DNA from: Pyrenopolyporus hunteri | Taxonomy: Eukaryota > Ascomycota > Sordariomycetes > Xylariales > Hypoxylaceae | Reading direction: 5' to 3' | DNA length: 64,000 nt | Assembly: GCA_902806595.1 (NCBI GenBank) | Contig: CADCXC010000038.1 | Location: forward strand, 4,402,001 to 4,466,000 | The notes under the pieces: generated by a model | What the model was told of the DNA's origin: nothing | Database searches by the model: none | Seen by the model: the letters and a program-made list of their open reading frames with translations, nothing else | Part shown: positions 10,514-21,998 of the stretch, piece by piece | Position numbering within the stretch: position 1 is the first letter of the stretch | How the letters are laid out: every line of letters starts with the position of its first letter | Position numbers and translations under genes: made by a program

Positions 10514-11791
10514 TTACAACCGTATATAGTCCTCGTCATCGTCGCTGTCATAATGCCTCACCTTCGCCATTCCTTCCATCTCGGCCTCCACCTCTCGTCT
10601 CATCCTCCGCTGGTACTCGGCTACCCTCTTGGCGTTGTCTCGGTCTGCCAGAATGTTCTTCAACGCTCGGGGGAGAGCCTTGAAGTCGTTAATGTCCAGC
10701 TTCTGGTCCTTGGCTAACATCTGGGCTAGGGGGAAAAGGTCGGAGAGCTTCTCACGGTCTGCAATGATGGTCTTCAGAGCATCTTGCAGCGCGGGAAGAT
10801 CGTCTATATCAACATTTTCCGCCTCCGAAACTAACCACGCCAGGGGCAATAGGTACTGCTGGATGCTGCGCAACCCACGCACCTCCCTTCTCTGCTCGTG
10901 CCAAAGCACTTTGTAGCAGTCGTCAACACTTAGCCGGTCCTTAGACCTCTCCGTTCTTTGTGAGGCTCGTCGGTCGTCATCGGCACTAGAAACTATAATC
11001 TGCGGTACAACGCTTTCACGGTTACTTGGCTCACCTACATCGTCGAACCCAGCATCATCCCAAAAGTAATCATCATCGCTTTCCTCATCGCCTTCGTCAT
11101 GCCACGAGTCCGGGTCCGGGAATTCGTACAAGTTTCTGGGTACATCTCCGTCTGAGAATATGCGCCCTCTTCGTCGCTTAGCTTTCGTGCACGGCGTCGT
11201 GTAGGGTTCCGGGGTAGGAGGGCGCAACGGGCTAACTTCGTCCTGAGTAGTAATCTCATCGTTACTACTGTCCTCAACCGCAGGGCTAAACGCTGTCTGT
11301 CGTGTCGGATAGGCCCCCTTCGAGCCACTAAGCCGAGCGCCGACCAAGTGAGAGCTTAACGCCTCATGAGCTCTGCCAAGGTTTTGCGGTTGGATCACCG
11401 GTACCTTTGGTAATGGCTTCTGGACCTGTAGCTCGGGAAGTATACGGGAGGTACTAGTTGGTAGCAGGGTCTGATTGTCGGGTGGTCGATTAGGACGTAA
11501 AGGGGCCTGTAGCGGTAATATCGGTTTGGGGTCACTTATGCGGAGTCTCTCAGGATTTGCCGCGCTTTTAATCTTGTGCTTTCCTAGCCAATGACTGAAA
11601 GCTTTCGTCAATTTCGAATCGTTTTCGGCTTTAGGAGCACGCGATAATCGGTCCATCTTCTGATACGACTTCGAGCCATACGCCGGCGTAGACTCATTCG
11701 AGGGTGGATGATTCGGATGGGACCTAGCGGGAGTCGTTTGAAGCCTGCTTGATCTGTCATTTTGTAGGTATTGGGAATATCTCGATGCCAT
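10514..11791 (-). CDS. hypothetical acidic protein with tandem 37-residue helical repeat
   Basis: A 425-residue intronless frame that I do not recognise as a known family. The N-terminal 190 residues are basic, Pro/Ser-rich and probably disordered. A short basic run (AKRRRGR) could be a nuclear localisation signal. It is followed by a strongly acidic stretch (DEGDEESDDDYFWDDAG). The C-terminal part contains two clear copies of a repeat, about residues 313-349 and 350-389, each with the plan LxPLAxLxxxxxxxDIxDxxALxxALKxIxADR, then a charged coiled-coil-like segment and an acidic tail (DSDDDEDY). The repeat is convincing evidence of a real folded protein. Nuclear localisation is inferred only from composition. 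The ATG at 11791 has the context CAATGG. Function is unknown. Confidence 0.7.
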   Translation of the reverse strand: MASRYSQYLQNDRSSRLQTTPARSHPNHPPSNESTPAYGSKSYQKMDRLSRAPKAENDSKLTKAFSHWLGKHKIKSAANPERLRISDPKPILPLQAPLRPNRPPDNQTLLPTSTSRILPELQVQKPLPKVPVIQPQNLGRAHEALSSHLVGARLSGSKGAYPTRQTAFSPAVEDSSNDEITTQDEVSPLRPPTPEPYTTPCTKAKRRRGRIFSDGDVPRNLYEFPDPDSWHDEGDEESDDDYFWDDAGFDDVGEPSNRESVVPQIIVSSADDDRRASQRTERSKDRLSVDDCYKVLWHEQRREVRGLRSIQQYLLPLAWLVSEAENVDIDDLPALQDALKTIIADREKLSDLFPLAQMLAKDQKLDINDFKALPRALKNILADRDNAKRVAEYQRRMRREVEAEMEGMAKVRHYDSDDDEDYIRL

Positions 11792-12153
11792 TGTTGTTTA
11801 GGGAATCTGAGTCAAGTAAGCTCACTCTGGTTGGATGGGTTTCACCTGGTTTTGAATTGTTTCTCCTTTGAATGGTCACGAGATGAGGAATTTCTGATAT
11901 GAAAGAGATGATGGAGGATAACCCTTGCTAATATATAATATATGAAAAACAATGTCCTTCCCCGGCATTATCAGTTCTTTGTACGGGGAAGCGAATTCAC
12001 AGCTGTGTCTCCATCCGAAACGAGTAATATGAATGAGTATTGTCGGATTGTCTGACTACAATGCATTGTTCGGCTTCTTTATATGTCCCGCGTTGTTCTC
12101 TTCATTAGGCTTTATGTTATTCATTGTTATGAGCTCTCGCCCGTTCAAAAGCC
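11792..12153. other. intergenic, no gene
   Basis: This is the promoter side of the orphan acidic protein gene and the 3' flank of the HEI10 gene. An AT-rich stretch (TATATAATATATG) lies near 11931. No coding signal. Confidence 0.5.
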
Positions 12154-13585
12154 TTATAGATTCGTGAAACCGCTTCTAACACTGCCTCGGATGCTTTCTA
12201 TCCCACCCATCTGTCCACTGTGAAATGTTGAAGAGAGGGGCGTTGGCCGTTGGGCTACGGCTGTTAGGCTGTTAGTAGGTATATTCAACGTGATATGAAA
12301 GGCTTTGAAGACAGAATACCTACCTCGTGGCCTTGGTAATGCCCCTGATAATCCATCGGGATCGCCTCCATCGTGACCGACCTTCAACCCAGAGCTTAAT
12401 CCTACGGCGGGGAACCTCGTGCCACCTTGGATACTATTTGAACGAATTTCATTCTGTGGTGGCCGCATATTCATGTTAGTTTGATGCGCACGAGGAGTCC
12501 CCACTACGAGACCAGGAATGTTCGATAAGCCAATACTAGTCGGCTCACCAAGCCGTTGACGATGTGTTGAAGGAGTGACAGGGACCTTTGCTAGTAAGTG
12601 TAAGTCACGTGGACCTATAAGCAGAGAAAGAAAAGTTCTAAAATTTACGTTGAGATCCCATAGCCACAGGCCAAGCATGGCTATAGTTCTGCCTCGCGGA
12701 CGGCTGCTGGTACCCCGACGGCACGCGCTGTTGATCATGGGCCGCCTGATGATGCTGCGTATAAGGTGTTTGACGTTCTTGATAATCGGCGGGGTTCTGG
12801 CTTCCACCGTTGAACTGAGATCTTTCCATTGATGCCCCGTAAATGGCCGAATCAACTGCATCTTCAGCGGCATCTTGCATTTGCCCGAGCATGGCTCGTT
12901 GTTTGAGTTTATCATAAAGCTCTTGGACCTGCAGAAGTTTTCTATTCTTCTCTTTGTATGCCTGACCTAGCTCCTCATTCTTTTTACGAAGATTATCTTG
13001 CTCCGTCTCCATGTCTGAAAGCAGTTAATAAACCTGTAACCGGGTACGGGAGAGGGAGACTTTCCAGCAAGCTTCCCATGTAGACGGGAGAGTTCTAAGT
13101 TCGCGTCATCAATAACCTTGTCTAGATGGATGCTGAGATCCGAATACTTTTCGGTCAGTGTTGTGGCTAGTTTCTCGTGGTAGAAGCTGTAGATGGCCGG
13201 ATATCAGAATGCTTCCATTTACGATCGTGGATCTAAGCATATTTGTAGGAATGAAAAATACTGCTCACACTTGTTGGGTAGCTTGGTATGCCCAGAAACT
13301 GAGGGCTCGGCTTGCGCATTCAATAATAATGTAAGGACTCAGGCCACTAAGGACGCTTGTTTTATAGTCCTCACTGGGGTTGAGGTTCGAAATGACGGCG
13401 TCGTCTGGATTTACTAGGGGAGTACTACACGCTGGGCAGGAATTGCGATGCTCGTTTCTCTGCGACGTTAAGCCCAGACGAGCAGCGCAGTCCGTACAGA
13501 ATATATGGCTGCATGTAGTGACAAGGGCGCGATCGCGAAGTTCCTTTCGGCATTTGAGGTTATTACAGCGCAGCATTTGGTCCAT
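12154..13585 (-). CDS. hei10: HEI10/CCNB1IP1-type RING protein (meiotic crossover E3 ligase)
   Basis: Proposed exons (minus): 13585-13269, 13186-13086, 13014-12649, 12590-12324, 12260-12154, giving 385 residues in frame. The N-terminal RING has C-x4-C, C-S-H-x2-C-x2-C and CPAC ligands. It is followed by the family block NPDDAVISNLNPSEDYKTS and SGLSP...ECASRALSFWAYQ. Exon 2 continues it (FYHEKLATTLTEKYSDL), then comes a coiled coil (RKKNEELGQAYKEKNRKLL, YDKLKQRAMLGQ) and a Ser/Pro-rich tail with TPSTHRQR and GTPRAHQ. HEI10 proteins act on the synaptonemal complex, form foci and mark crossover sites, with SUMO/ubiquitin-ligase function. The start at 13585 (GCCATGG) is preferred to the upstream in-frame ATG at 13624 because RING proteins of this group begin close to the first Cys. 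The exon 2-3 junction and the last intron are less sure than the rest. Expression is expected in meiosis. Confidence 0.8.
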
Positions 13586-14394
13586 GGCGGAGGTATTGAT
13601 GGTGTACTTCTGCTTGAGGACCATAATTCACCTCAGGGACTTCTTTTAGACGCAACACCAGAAAAGGTGGTTAAAGAGAAAATAGAGGGGAAATAAAAAG
13701 GAATATTTTTGAAACGGACTTGGGGAAATTTTCGATTTAGAATTTAGTACTAAGAAAACATATCGGACGGAGTTGCTTGCGGCTTCCCCGTCAATACCCT
13801 CGAACGCCTTCCTCCCTTTTAGGTTTCCTCGTAGCTTGTCCCTTGGTGACATAAAAGCTACTTCTCCTACGAGAGTTCTCCTTGAAGCTCAGTCGTCCCT
13901 GCCGACTGAGGCATACTACCTAGGTAGGCAGGTACCTAGTACCCAGTAGGTATATTCCAGGGGATCTCCCGGTACGTTAGATACGTCTATAAGAAGACGT
14001 TTGGCGCCCTCAACATCATCTTCAACGGCACTATACCAAAATATTCTCACTAATCCACTCACATCCGCTATCGCTCGTGTAAAATCAGAAATTCAACGTT
14101 AGAAAGAGGCATCTGCCATCGCAATACCTCCGATGTATCCCCTTGGCTTTCCACCCCTATTTCTCTCAACCCCATCGCCTCCCTTTTATTCTGCTCTGTT
14201 CCTCGTCAAAACTAGTGGTAACTCTCCCGCTACCTGCTGGCACGCCCAACGAGACATCTTCGCGACTCTTCGTAGCACGATGCCATGACTAAATATCCCA
14301 TTTTAGCAACCCCCCTTAGACAACTCGGCGGTTCATCGAGCACCAAACATCGTCGGGACACACTAAGAGGGGATAGATCTAGCGGCTTAATGTG
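13586..14394. other. intergenic, no gene
   Basis: This is the promoter side of HEI10 and the 3' flank of the first small paralogue. It contains a cluster of CCTAGG/TAGGTA motifs at 13917-13953. Part of the right side could hold a second exon of the paralogue at 14395 (see that entry). Confidence 0.4.
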
Positions 14395-14658
14395 TCACTT
14401 ACTATCGATGCGGAACTGTTCAAGCCCGCTTCCGCGATCCGCCTCGATATTGTACCTAGCCTGCTCTAATTCCTCGACGAAGGAGAATGCCCGGGCGGAC
14501 CAGAAGATGACGAGAATGCAAGGCGTCCCGTCGTCCTCATCTTCGTCATATACCACTTCTTTAATAGGACTCGAGTTAGCGCCGAAGCCCCGCTTGATAT
14601 GTCGCTCGACCTTAAGCTTCTGGGCCGTGTATTTTATGTTTTTCCATGTGTAGGTCAT
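14395..14658 (-). CDS. small hypothetical protein, paralogue A of a tandem pair
   Basis: An 87-codon frame that is clearly related to the frame at 15601-15933. Shared landmarks are KNIxYxAQxLxV near the start, the core YDE..DGTPC(I/L)L(V/I)IF, and ending FxxExExxRxNIxxDRxxGLxxFRID. I do not recognise the family; the short strand-rich core might be a compact alpha/beta fold. The frame stops just after FRID, where the DNA reads GATAGTAAGTGA, containing a consensus donor GTAAGT. The paralogue continues about 20 residues further, so a short second exon is likely; one option starts after an acceptor at about 14356. No signal peptide. Protein-level conservation between the two copies supports both being real genes or recent relics. 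Confidence 0.55.
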   Translation of the reverse strand: MTYTWKNIKYTAQKLKVERHIKRGFGANSSPIKEVVYDEDEDDGTPCILVIFWSARAFSFVEELEQARYNIEADRGSGLEQFRIDSK

Positions 14659-15600
14659 GGCGGCAAGTGGTATTGTTGCGAGCCAAGGTGCACTAGCGTA
14701 ATGAGATCGTGGTGGAAGCCTGGACTCAAGAAGAACCCCACCTGTGCTTGAAGAGAGCTGTTTTCCCCGGGAATGATGAGAACGAGGTAAAATACTTTGA
14801 AATTTAATGAAGATGGCCTGCTAGAGGCCACCGTAGCCTCGGAAGGTACCGCGAGGAAATGAATTGCAAGGAATGTGGGATTGATGAGGGTAAGTTCTGC
14901 GATGCATGATGAGCATGGCGAAGGATTCTATCTATCCTACGTCGCGCTCCTGATTTGAGGAGTAATACCAATTAAACGATCATATGCGCATTCGCGTACA
15001 CAGCTAGGGCTGAAAGACCTGTGAGCGTAATATTCAATAATAAAAGCAAAACTTGAGTTTCATGAGCGATTTCTTCAGCTAGGCCCTACAGAGTTCTTCA
15101 AATTGGCTCTCCTATATGCTTATTTGCGGGAACGTCGAGGCTACCTAGGGTCTGATGCTCACATCCCAAACCCGTGCGTACTATACAAGCTGGATTTTTA
15201 TAAAGGTAGAAGAACACAACGAGTTCAATCTAAATCAAAACCGAAAGAAATCCATATACCTTGAGATTTTAATGTCAGTGTTTCAGTATTCTGCAGGGAG
15301 AGCACATCAAGGCTAAGAGTCACAGAACTCTCTAGAATCGACTGGCCTTTTTGGTTAATAACTAATCTATAAGACGTAAGTGAAGACAGGCACACACATA
15401 TGGCTGATGAAATTCTAAATTCTAGATCTATCCTGCTCCAAACTATTAGATCAACGTGGAAACCCCAGGATAAAGGGGTTACCTTGATCATATGATAGTG
15501 CGGCTTGTTTGTAACCCCCTACCTCGTCGTCCTTCCTCCTAATAGTTTCTTAGTGTCTATTTTCCTGATTAATTCCCTCTCAGGCTTCTGATGCCGCATT
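14659..15600. other. spacer between the two small paralogues
   Basis: This stretch separates the paralogues. An 88-codon minus frame at 15225-15491 has no similarity to either neighbour and no motif I can name, so I do not call it. A T-rich composition is the only feature seen. Confidence 0.4.
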
Positions 15601-15933
15601 TTAATATTCGCTAGGCAGTTCAACAAGGCATGTCCGACCCGATGGATCGTTATCCGCCGTGATATCGATGCGGAAGTGGCCCAACCCAAATATGCGATCT
15701 TGTTTAATGTTGTTTCTGATTAGCTCCATCTCTACAGCGAAAGCGCTAGCAAGAGATGTTTTGAAGATGATGAGGAGGCAGGGCGTGCCATCAACTTCAT
15801 CGTATTTGACTGCTCGCACTGGATTATATGTAGCCATGCAGAAGGCATCAGAGGCAATACTTTTGACTCGAAGCCTCTGTGCTAAGTACATGATGTTCTT
15901 TGCCTCTGTATTGATGGAAGTGGGTGAGGCCAT
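15601..15933 (-). CDS. small hypothetical protein, paralogue B of a tandem pair
   Basis: A 110-residue intronless frame, paralogous to the frame at 14395-14658. It carries KNIMYLAQRLRV, YDEVDGTPCLLIIF and FGLGHFRIDI, aligned in the same order and spacing as in copy A apart from two or three short indels. It extends past FRID with a tail ending LVELPSEY. No signal peptide, TM segment or catalytic motif is evident. It has the same strand as copy A and lies about 0.95 kb upstream of it in transcription order, so a local duplication is the simplest origin. Function is unknown. The family could be lineage-restricted. Confidence 0.6.
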   Translation of the reverse strand: MASPTSINTEAKNIMYLAQRLRVKSIASDAFCMATYNPVRAVKYDEVDGTPCLLIIFKTSLASAFAVEMELIRNNIKQDRIFGLGHFRIDITADNDPSGRTCLVELPSEY

Positions 15934-16889
15934 TATGATAGGTTTTCCTAATATCGCTTCAGAAATCGGTAAAGCTCGTTGAGGCGGATGATGTGTGATC
16001 CAACGGGTAGGTTGCTCATGGAGGCGGTTAAGCGTGGTGGAAGGAACTTCCGTCTCTCTTTTATTGTCGCTGTTTAAATAGTCTTAGCACAGGTTCCAAT
16101 AGGCACTTGCCTCCTATTTACTAGAATCTGCCGTGTATAACACTGCGGTTTTGGAGTGATGCAGTTTGGGCCAAGGTTACTGAGGAACTCACGCAATGAC
16201 ACTGCCTCATACCTAGGTATCCATAATACATAGGCCTAATATATGATTTCATATCAGGTGATTCGAAAGGATTTCGAATTCAGAAGTCACTGCTTGCATA
16301 TGAAGTAAACTACCAGATTTGATGACTGTGTTCTGGGAAAACCAGATAAAATGACTATGTTTGCCCCGTGAAGACGGCTTGAGCTCAAGCATTTATAGAC
16401 GTAATGCTAGTCACGGCCTAGTATAACTTAGGCCCTTTGTGTACAACACTGCCTATTTCTTATTTACTACTGATGGGTGATTAATTATTTAACCGCGTCA
16501 AACTAGAGCTATCATCCTAATAGTAATATAGATAGCAATAAACTTCAAATCCTGTATCTTCTTAGAAGATTTTAGAAATAGAGACTGTCCGCCTCTTATA
16601 TTACTCAGTATATCATGGAAAGATACCTAGTTTTACACGTATGGTAAGTCGTACTACCGCTCGAGAAGTCGAAGACTAAGGCCCGCTACCAATAGGTATG
16701 TGATGTATGATAAAATATTCGATTCGGCCTTCCCCAGGTTTCTGCCATAATACGATAAAGGAGTGACTTCTATAAGCGCGAGAGGCATTCTTCAACCAAC
16801 GAATATTTCCTGCTACTAACCATTTGCTAAGATATAACTCTATTCTAACGCTGTATATCTCATTAATATCTGAGCATATCCAGGGGCTG

Positions 16890-16920
16890 TAACCCTAACC
16901 CTAGTCTTAACCCTAACCCC
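16890..16920. repeat. interstitial telomere-like repeat (CCCTAA)n
   Basis: The plus strand reads TAACCCTAACCCTA, then GTCT, then TAACCCTAACCCC. This makes about four near-complete CCCTAA units interrupted once. TTAGGG is the standard telomeric unit of filamentous ascomycetes. It lies far from either window end within a gene-free stretch, so it is an interstitial copy unless the assembly is misjoined here. Confidence 0.8.
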
Positions 16921-19900
16921 TTTTATTAGTATGATAGACATGCCGTCGCCGTACGGGCCTTCGCTGTTACCCTGTCATTCTAAGAATGCCCAGCTATAGA
17001 TATAAGAACCATTTATAGCTATCATTGGCCCTATATTGTTGGTCCCACTGAACCCCTCTACGTCTTCTAAGGAGATGCCCTCAGTAACAATGTACACCAC
17101 CCTATATAGCGTTATTTATTATCGAAGAAATAAAAACCACGTGTACTATAGTAGTCCAAACGCTAACTATGTAATGACGATCTTGTAAACCTGCAGAAAG
17201 CAATATGCAATAGGAAAACCTTGGAACCATTAATAACTTAGGTCCAGATTTCCGGGTCACGTCAACCGGTGGCCATCTCTAGGTACTTAAATTTAGAAAA
17301 TGCCGGCGGAAACGCGAGACCTGAGCGCCGCCGGACCTCGTCAGCTCAGTCCGATCAGCCAGCACGGCAAAGCACTTCGCGATCCCGATATCCCGCTCGG
17401 GGCAGGTTTCCCAAAGCGGGCAACGCCGCCGTCCCTGAGGGAGGGAACCGCGCTAATGGGCCATCATTCATGCGACTATGTAACCCGCATCCTATCAAAA
17501 GGAGCCTTATGCATAGTTGATGCGAGGAGACCAATGATGCTTCCCCAAGTCTGCCCTCCACAAGCGGCCTCGCTGAGGCCAGATGGTCCGGGGTCGGCAA
17601 CGCAGGTACGCCGGGCTTGCAGTAGGCGAAGTAGCAGTCCAGCCTACCAGCCGGCGGCAGTGGAGGCGCGAATGCCTATGAGGGCCAGGACAGAGCGTCA
17701 AGCTAGCTTGACATCGTTAGCATACGCATATACATATAAGGACACCGCCAAGATGGTTGGGAAGCACTCACACATCATGAACCATACATCTATTGACGCT
17801 GCAGGGGCGTGTTGGGGTAACACAGAAACGACGCCCGAATAGGTGGCATCCTACACGGCTGGGGCTTCTAGGATGCGATTGTGGTAGCTTGAGACTTTCA
17901 TGTAGAAGAGCCCTGTTATGCAAGTTCTAATCTTTGAAGATCATGATCATGGCCGGTATTGCTGTCATGCTATGGATCCCATAGGATATAAAATGATGGT
18001 GTTAGTGATGGACCGCCAAAGTTGCGTTACAGGCCTAAGGAATAGAAACCTTGTGCGAGCTTCGAGAGCTCCAACCTCTCTAGACTCCGGGCCCTAATGT
18101 AAGCGAACTATCATCTTCCCGTGTCCGAAGTTACGATAGACGCCTACTCGCCTCAAAGAAATTCTGTCAATCACAAGTAATTGACTGAAAATTTCTCCTG
18201 TCTAGGTAAACGACCCCTGTCGGCGCAAGTGACAGATGAAGATAACTGGGAAGAAGATATTCTGGGACCGGGCCAGGATGCTACGATGACAAGGGCAAAA
18301 AGAATTTCGAAGACACTTGTCTAATTGTTGGTCCATCCCGACGCACGATCACAATCCCAGAACCCAGCCGGCAGGAAAGCTTATGCGAATAAGAGAATGG
18401 GTTTCACCTAAATCCTCTTGACTGCGACTTGACGTCGCAGTAAAACACGGCTCGGGGAGCGCGATTCTGGGCTAATTTCTTGGCGACCCAACATATAAAC
18501 CCTGAACGCCGTCCCGCTGTTGCTATCGTCGGACCTATTGACCGACTCTTCGAATATTCGGTGAGGTGCGGTAGCGCGACTTGCTTAACGAAATTATAGG
18601 TAACGCGTTGGCGCCTGAAGCAGTGAAGTTGGATAGACATGGTACGTTGGAGAGGGGAGAAGAGCCCCAAACCCCTCACAGACTATCGACGCTACTGATG
18701 GTATGTGCTTAATCGAATCACGGGGCCGTGCTAGACTAGACAGTATAGGCAGTTAGATACCTGGTAGACGGCATATTGGCTGCGAGTACGAGGCGTAGTT
18801 TACAGTGTTGCTAATCGAGCAGAACTAGTCCCCAACGTAGCTTATTTCGCTTGTCCCTTTCTGGAGTGAAGATGTCTCAAGACGGACGAGGTGGGAAATA
18901 AAATTACCTATTCTAGCCCAGAGCGTTCGTTAGTGCTAGCAAGTGTTGCTCCTCTCTGGTTCTTAATGTGATCACTACAGGTAACTAACATAGGAAACAA
19001 GAGAACCGCGGTAGCATACGATCAAGAAGTCGCTTCCGTCGTTACAATCAACTTATCGGCCGGTCCTGATCACACATAGGACGCGGCTCGCATCTATAGC
19101 GGCGTGGAATCTCAATGGTTCCAGGTTCACTATGAACCTTGCTCGTAGTCGTATGGGATTATAGCCAGCCCTCTCTATGCCACGGCGACGACTATTTAGG
19201 AGTAGTATGACGTCCTATCGCGCCCTTCAAGTTCCCGGGTATATGCCAGGGCCCATCGAGAACAAGAGCGTCGTAGAGAAAGACGGGTCACGGGAGTAGA
19301 ACATATAAGATGTTTATAATTAAACATGTGGCGGCGGCGAATCGTTCGCGGGACGTTGGGTCGGGCCTAGGTGGCGAACGGGGACTTCTAGACGAGCTCA
19401 GATCGCAACCTAGCGCAGGTCCCTGCCGCGGTGACGCACCCACCAGAAGCTATCGCGAGTCTCTTGTCGCACGGGAATCTGCGGCATTTCGAGCACACCC
19501 TCCCGTCCCATAACTTGGAATAGAGTTGACTGCCGCTGCAATCTAACACGACACGACAGCCGGTAGATAGTTGGCAATAGGAGCTGTGAAACGTGGAACA
19601 CGGACGGAGGTGATGACGGAGCGAAAGCGACCAGCTTGGCATATGATAGCTCTTCAGTTAGAGTAGACCAAAGGAGGAGGAGGTAGAAAGAGTTGGAGGG
19701 TAAACATGAAGGAAAGGGAATGATAGGGTCATAGATTGTCATCCTCGTCTAAGATCTCCTCTGTCCTTACCCCGCATCTCACATCTCGCGGTGATCGTCG
19801 CTGCTGTCGACCCCCCATCGCATACGGTGATATTCTCCAACGCAACAGGTGTGTGTCGTTTGGAGGATGCTGGCATGGACCTACTTACCTAACCTACATC

Positions 19901-21863
19901 GGCAATGCCTCTTAGTGACTCTCGCTTTACAAGCGAGTAGTCTCCTGACCAAGAGATAGGGAGGAGAAGCGGCTTTAGCGAGATGGAGTTCGCTTATTTA
20001 GCATCTCATACCTTACTCGCTGCTTGTTTGTTGCAGTAGGTATGAAGACTCCCCCTCTCCACGCACCCCGGAAAATCGTCAGAAAATATTTTCCCTTTCT
20101 CCTCTCCCCCGCACGGGCTTTTCCGCCATCCACTTAGCTCTCGGCCCCCAGATGGAGAATGGCTGGGGAACGGACAGGGGCCCTGATAACCCCCTGGCCG
20201 CGCATGGCGGTACTTGGGGTCACATCGTAACAGAGCACTTCGGGAAGCGTTACCGGCCGAGAGGAGCTTGGTACGAAGTACCCCTCTGGTAGCCTTTCTT
20301 ATTATAAAAGCTTGCTGCCAACCCATCTACCGCGGGCCGAAAGTCCATATTGTGCCAGGGTTCACAACCCTCGCCCAGGTTTCCACCAATCATGATGGCA
20401 TATTTTTCCCCAGTCCCGTCGTTCCACGGTCGACAAGCCGACCAGCCAATGATAAGGCCCTAACTGCTTATTAACCTACCTCAAGATTGCCCTTGCACAT
20501 GCAAGACATTGCTGTCTCTAAAGTATCTTGCCGTAATGCCTTACGTCTACCCGGCCAATGGCGCTGAAGAGAATGAGTTCTTTAACAGAAAGCTATTCTG
20601 GGAAGCAGACACAGGGTTGTTGGTGCTGTCATAAGTAATAACTCTGGAAATACCAAGAAATCATGACGAAGTTAGATGCAGAAATAATTATACGGAATCC
20701 TTCATCGCTGGTCACACTGACGTTTTCTTAATATCGGTTCCTAATATTTTGAAATCAGGTAATTTGCATTATTCCTCCCAAGTCAACGTACCATAGTACA
20801 ACTGCGGGTCGAAACGTCGTTGCTATCTAAGCATGTACTCAAGATTTATTATATCGCCAAATCCACCTGGGTGGAGAAAAGGGGTATCCGTATTAGACAA
20901 CAGCAGCTTAATTAGAGACTAAACCAGCGAGAACTTCCTCATTAGACCACCTACATGAAGATACTATAGCCCACCATCTAGACTATAGGGATACTATAGT
21001 CTATAGCTACCCTGGCACATATACGCACGCACAGATAAGGTTTAAGTAGATAGGTAGGTAAGTAAGCATCTACGATGCCTACCCCGGATTCCTGTTTTCA
21101 CCTACCGGCTTTCCGTCGACGGGATCCACTTCCTTCGGGTTTCAGTTCCTGAAGGCCTGCCTTGAGATGCCAAGTCCACTACGTATGTGTGTGACGAGGT
21201 GCGTCAACCCCATTCTAGGTCTTCCATTCACCCAGGAGACGCTAAATCAAGGACTCAGTGCTATTTCAGTCACTTTCACCAGCGCGTTCTAGGTCATGAT
21301 TCTCCTAATAATAGTCATGTGCATGTATGTATATAGATACCTATGTATAGGTGTGTATACCTATGTGAATATGTACCGGTATATGAGTTCGTATGCGGGC
21401 CTCGTACAAGTTTTCTTCCCGATCGTGACAAGTCATTCCTTCATTTAAAAAACTTTTTCGTTACCTCGATTCCCCATTACGTAGTAGCGGTAATAGCAAA
21501 ATAGTGTAGTAACAGTTGCAGTAGCAGCGCTGCCCCAGACTCCCCCGTCAAACCATTCGAGCGGGATGATTTTGGGCTTTTGGAGTTGTCGAGAAACGAC
21601 GTTGCCCGCCGGCCCGGTGCCCTTCCCTCCCCCCCCTTTTAACCTTTTGAATTTCGTTGTAACCCAGCCATGGACGCGTTCCAACATCCCAAGAGGTACC
21701 ATCGCTGAAACATACATGCATGAGATGAACGACGATCATGGACCCCTAAATAAGACCACGCAAGAAACAAAAAACTGAGTAGAGTGAAAATTTTTAGTCT
21801 CGTCGTCTCCATACGGCGTAAAAGTGCAGAAAGCCAAACCACCCAGCCAATCATCGTAGTCGT

Positions 21864-21998
21864 AGCAATAATAATAGTAGTAGTAGTTAGCTGCGTAGCC
21901 ATGTGTCTCGTCTCTTGCTCTCTCGTACACGGAACATAGGTAGGTAGGTAATTGACCAATCACCGAGATTATCGTAGTAGTAGTAGTAGCGGTAGTAG
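21864..21998. repeat. trinucleotide and tetranucleotide microsatellites
   Basis: AAT/AGT triplets (about 21864-21890), a TAGG tetranucleotide run (about 21938-21951) and GTA triplets (about 21973-21998) lie just downstream of the stop of the Zn2Cys6 regulator, probably in its 3' UTR region. Confidence 0.7.

Noticed and set aside
12615..12648. A 34-nt intron for HEI10 ending at TTATAG.
   Set aside because: It is too short; the acceptor at CTAG 24 bases further gives a 58-nt intron, the same frame and a branch point, so 12591-12648 was used.
17300..17842. 180-codon plus-strand frame.
   Set aside because: No domain, no plausible splice partners, and overlapping frames on both strands in a locally GC-rich patch make chance the better explanation.
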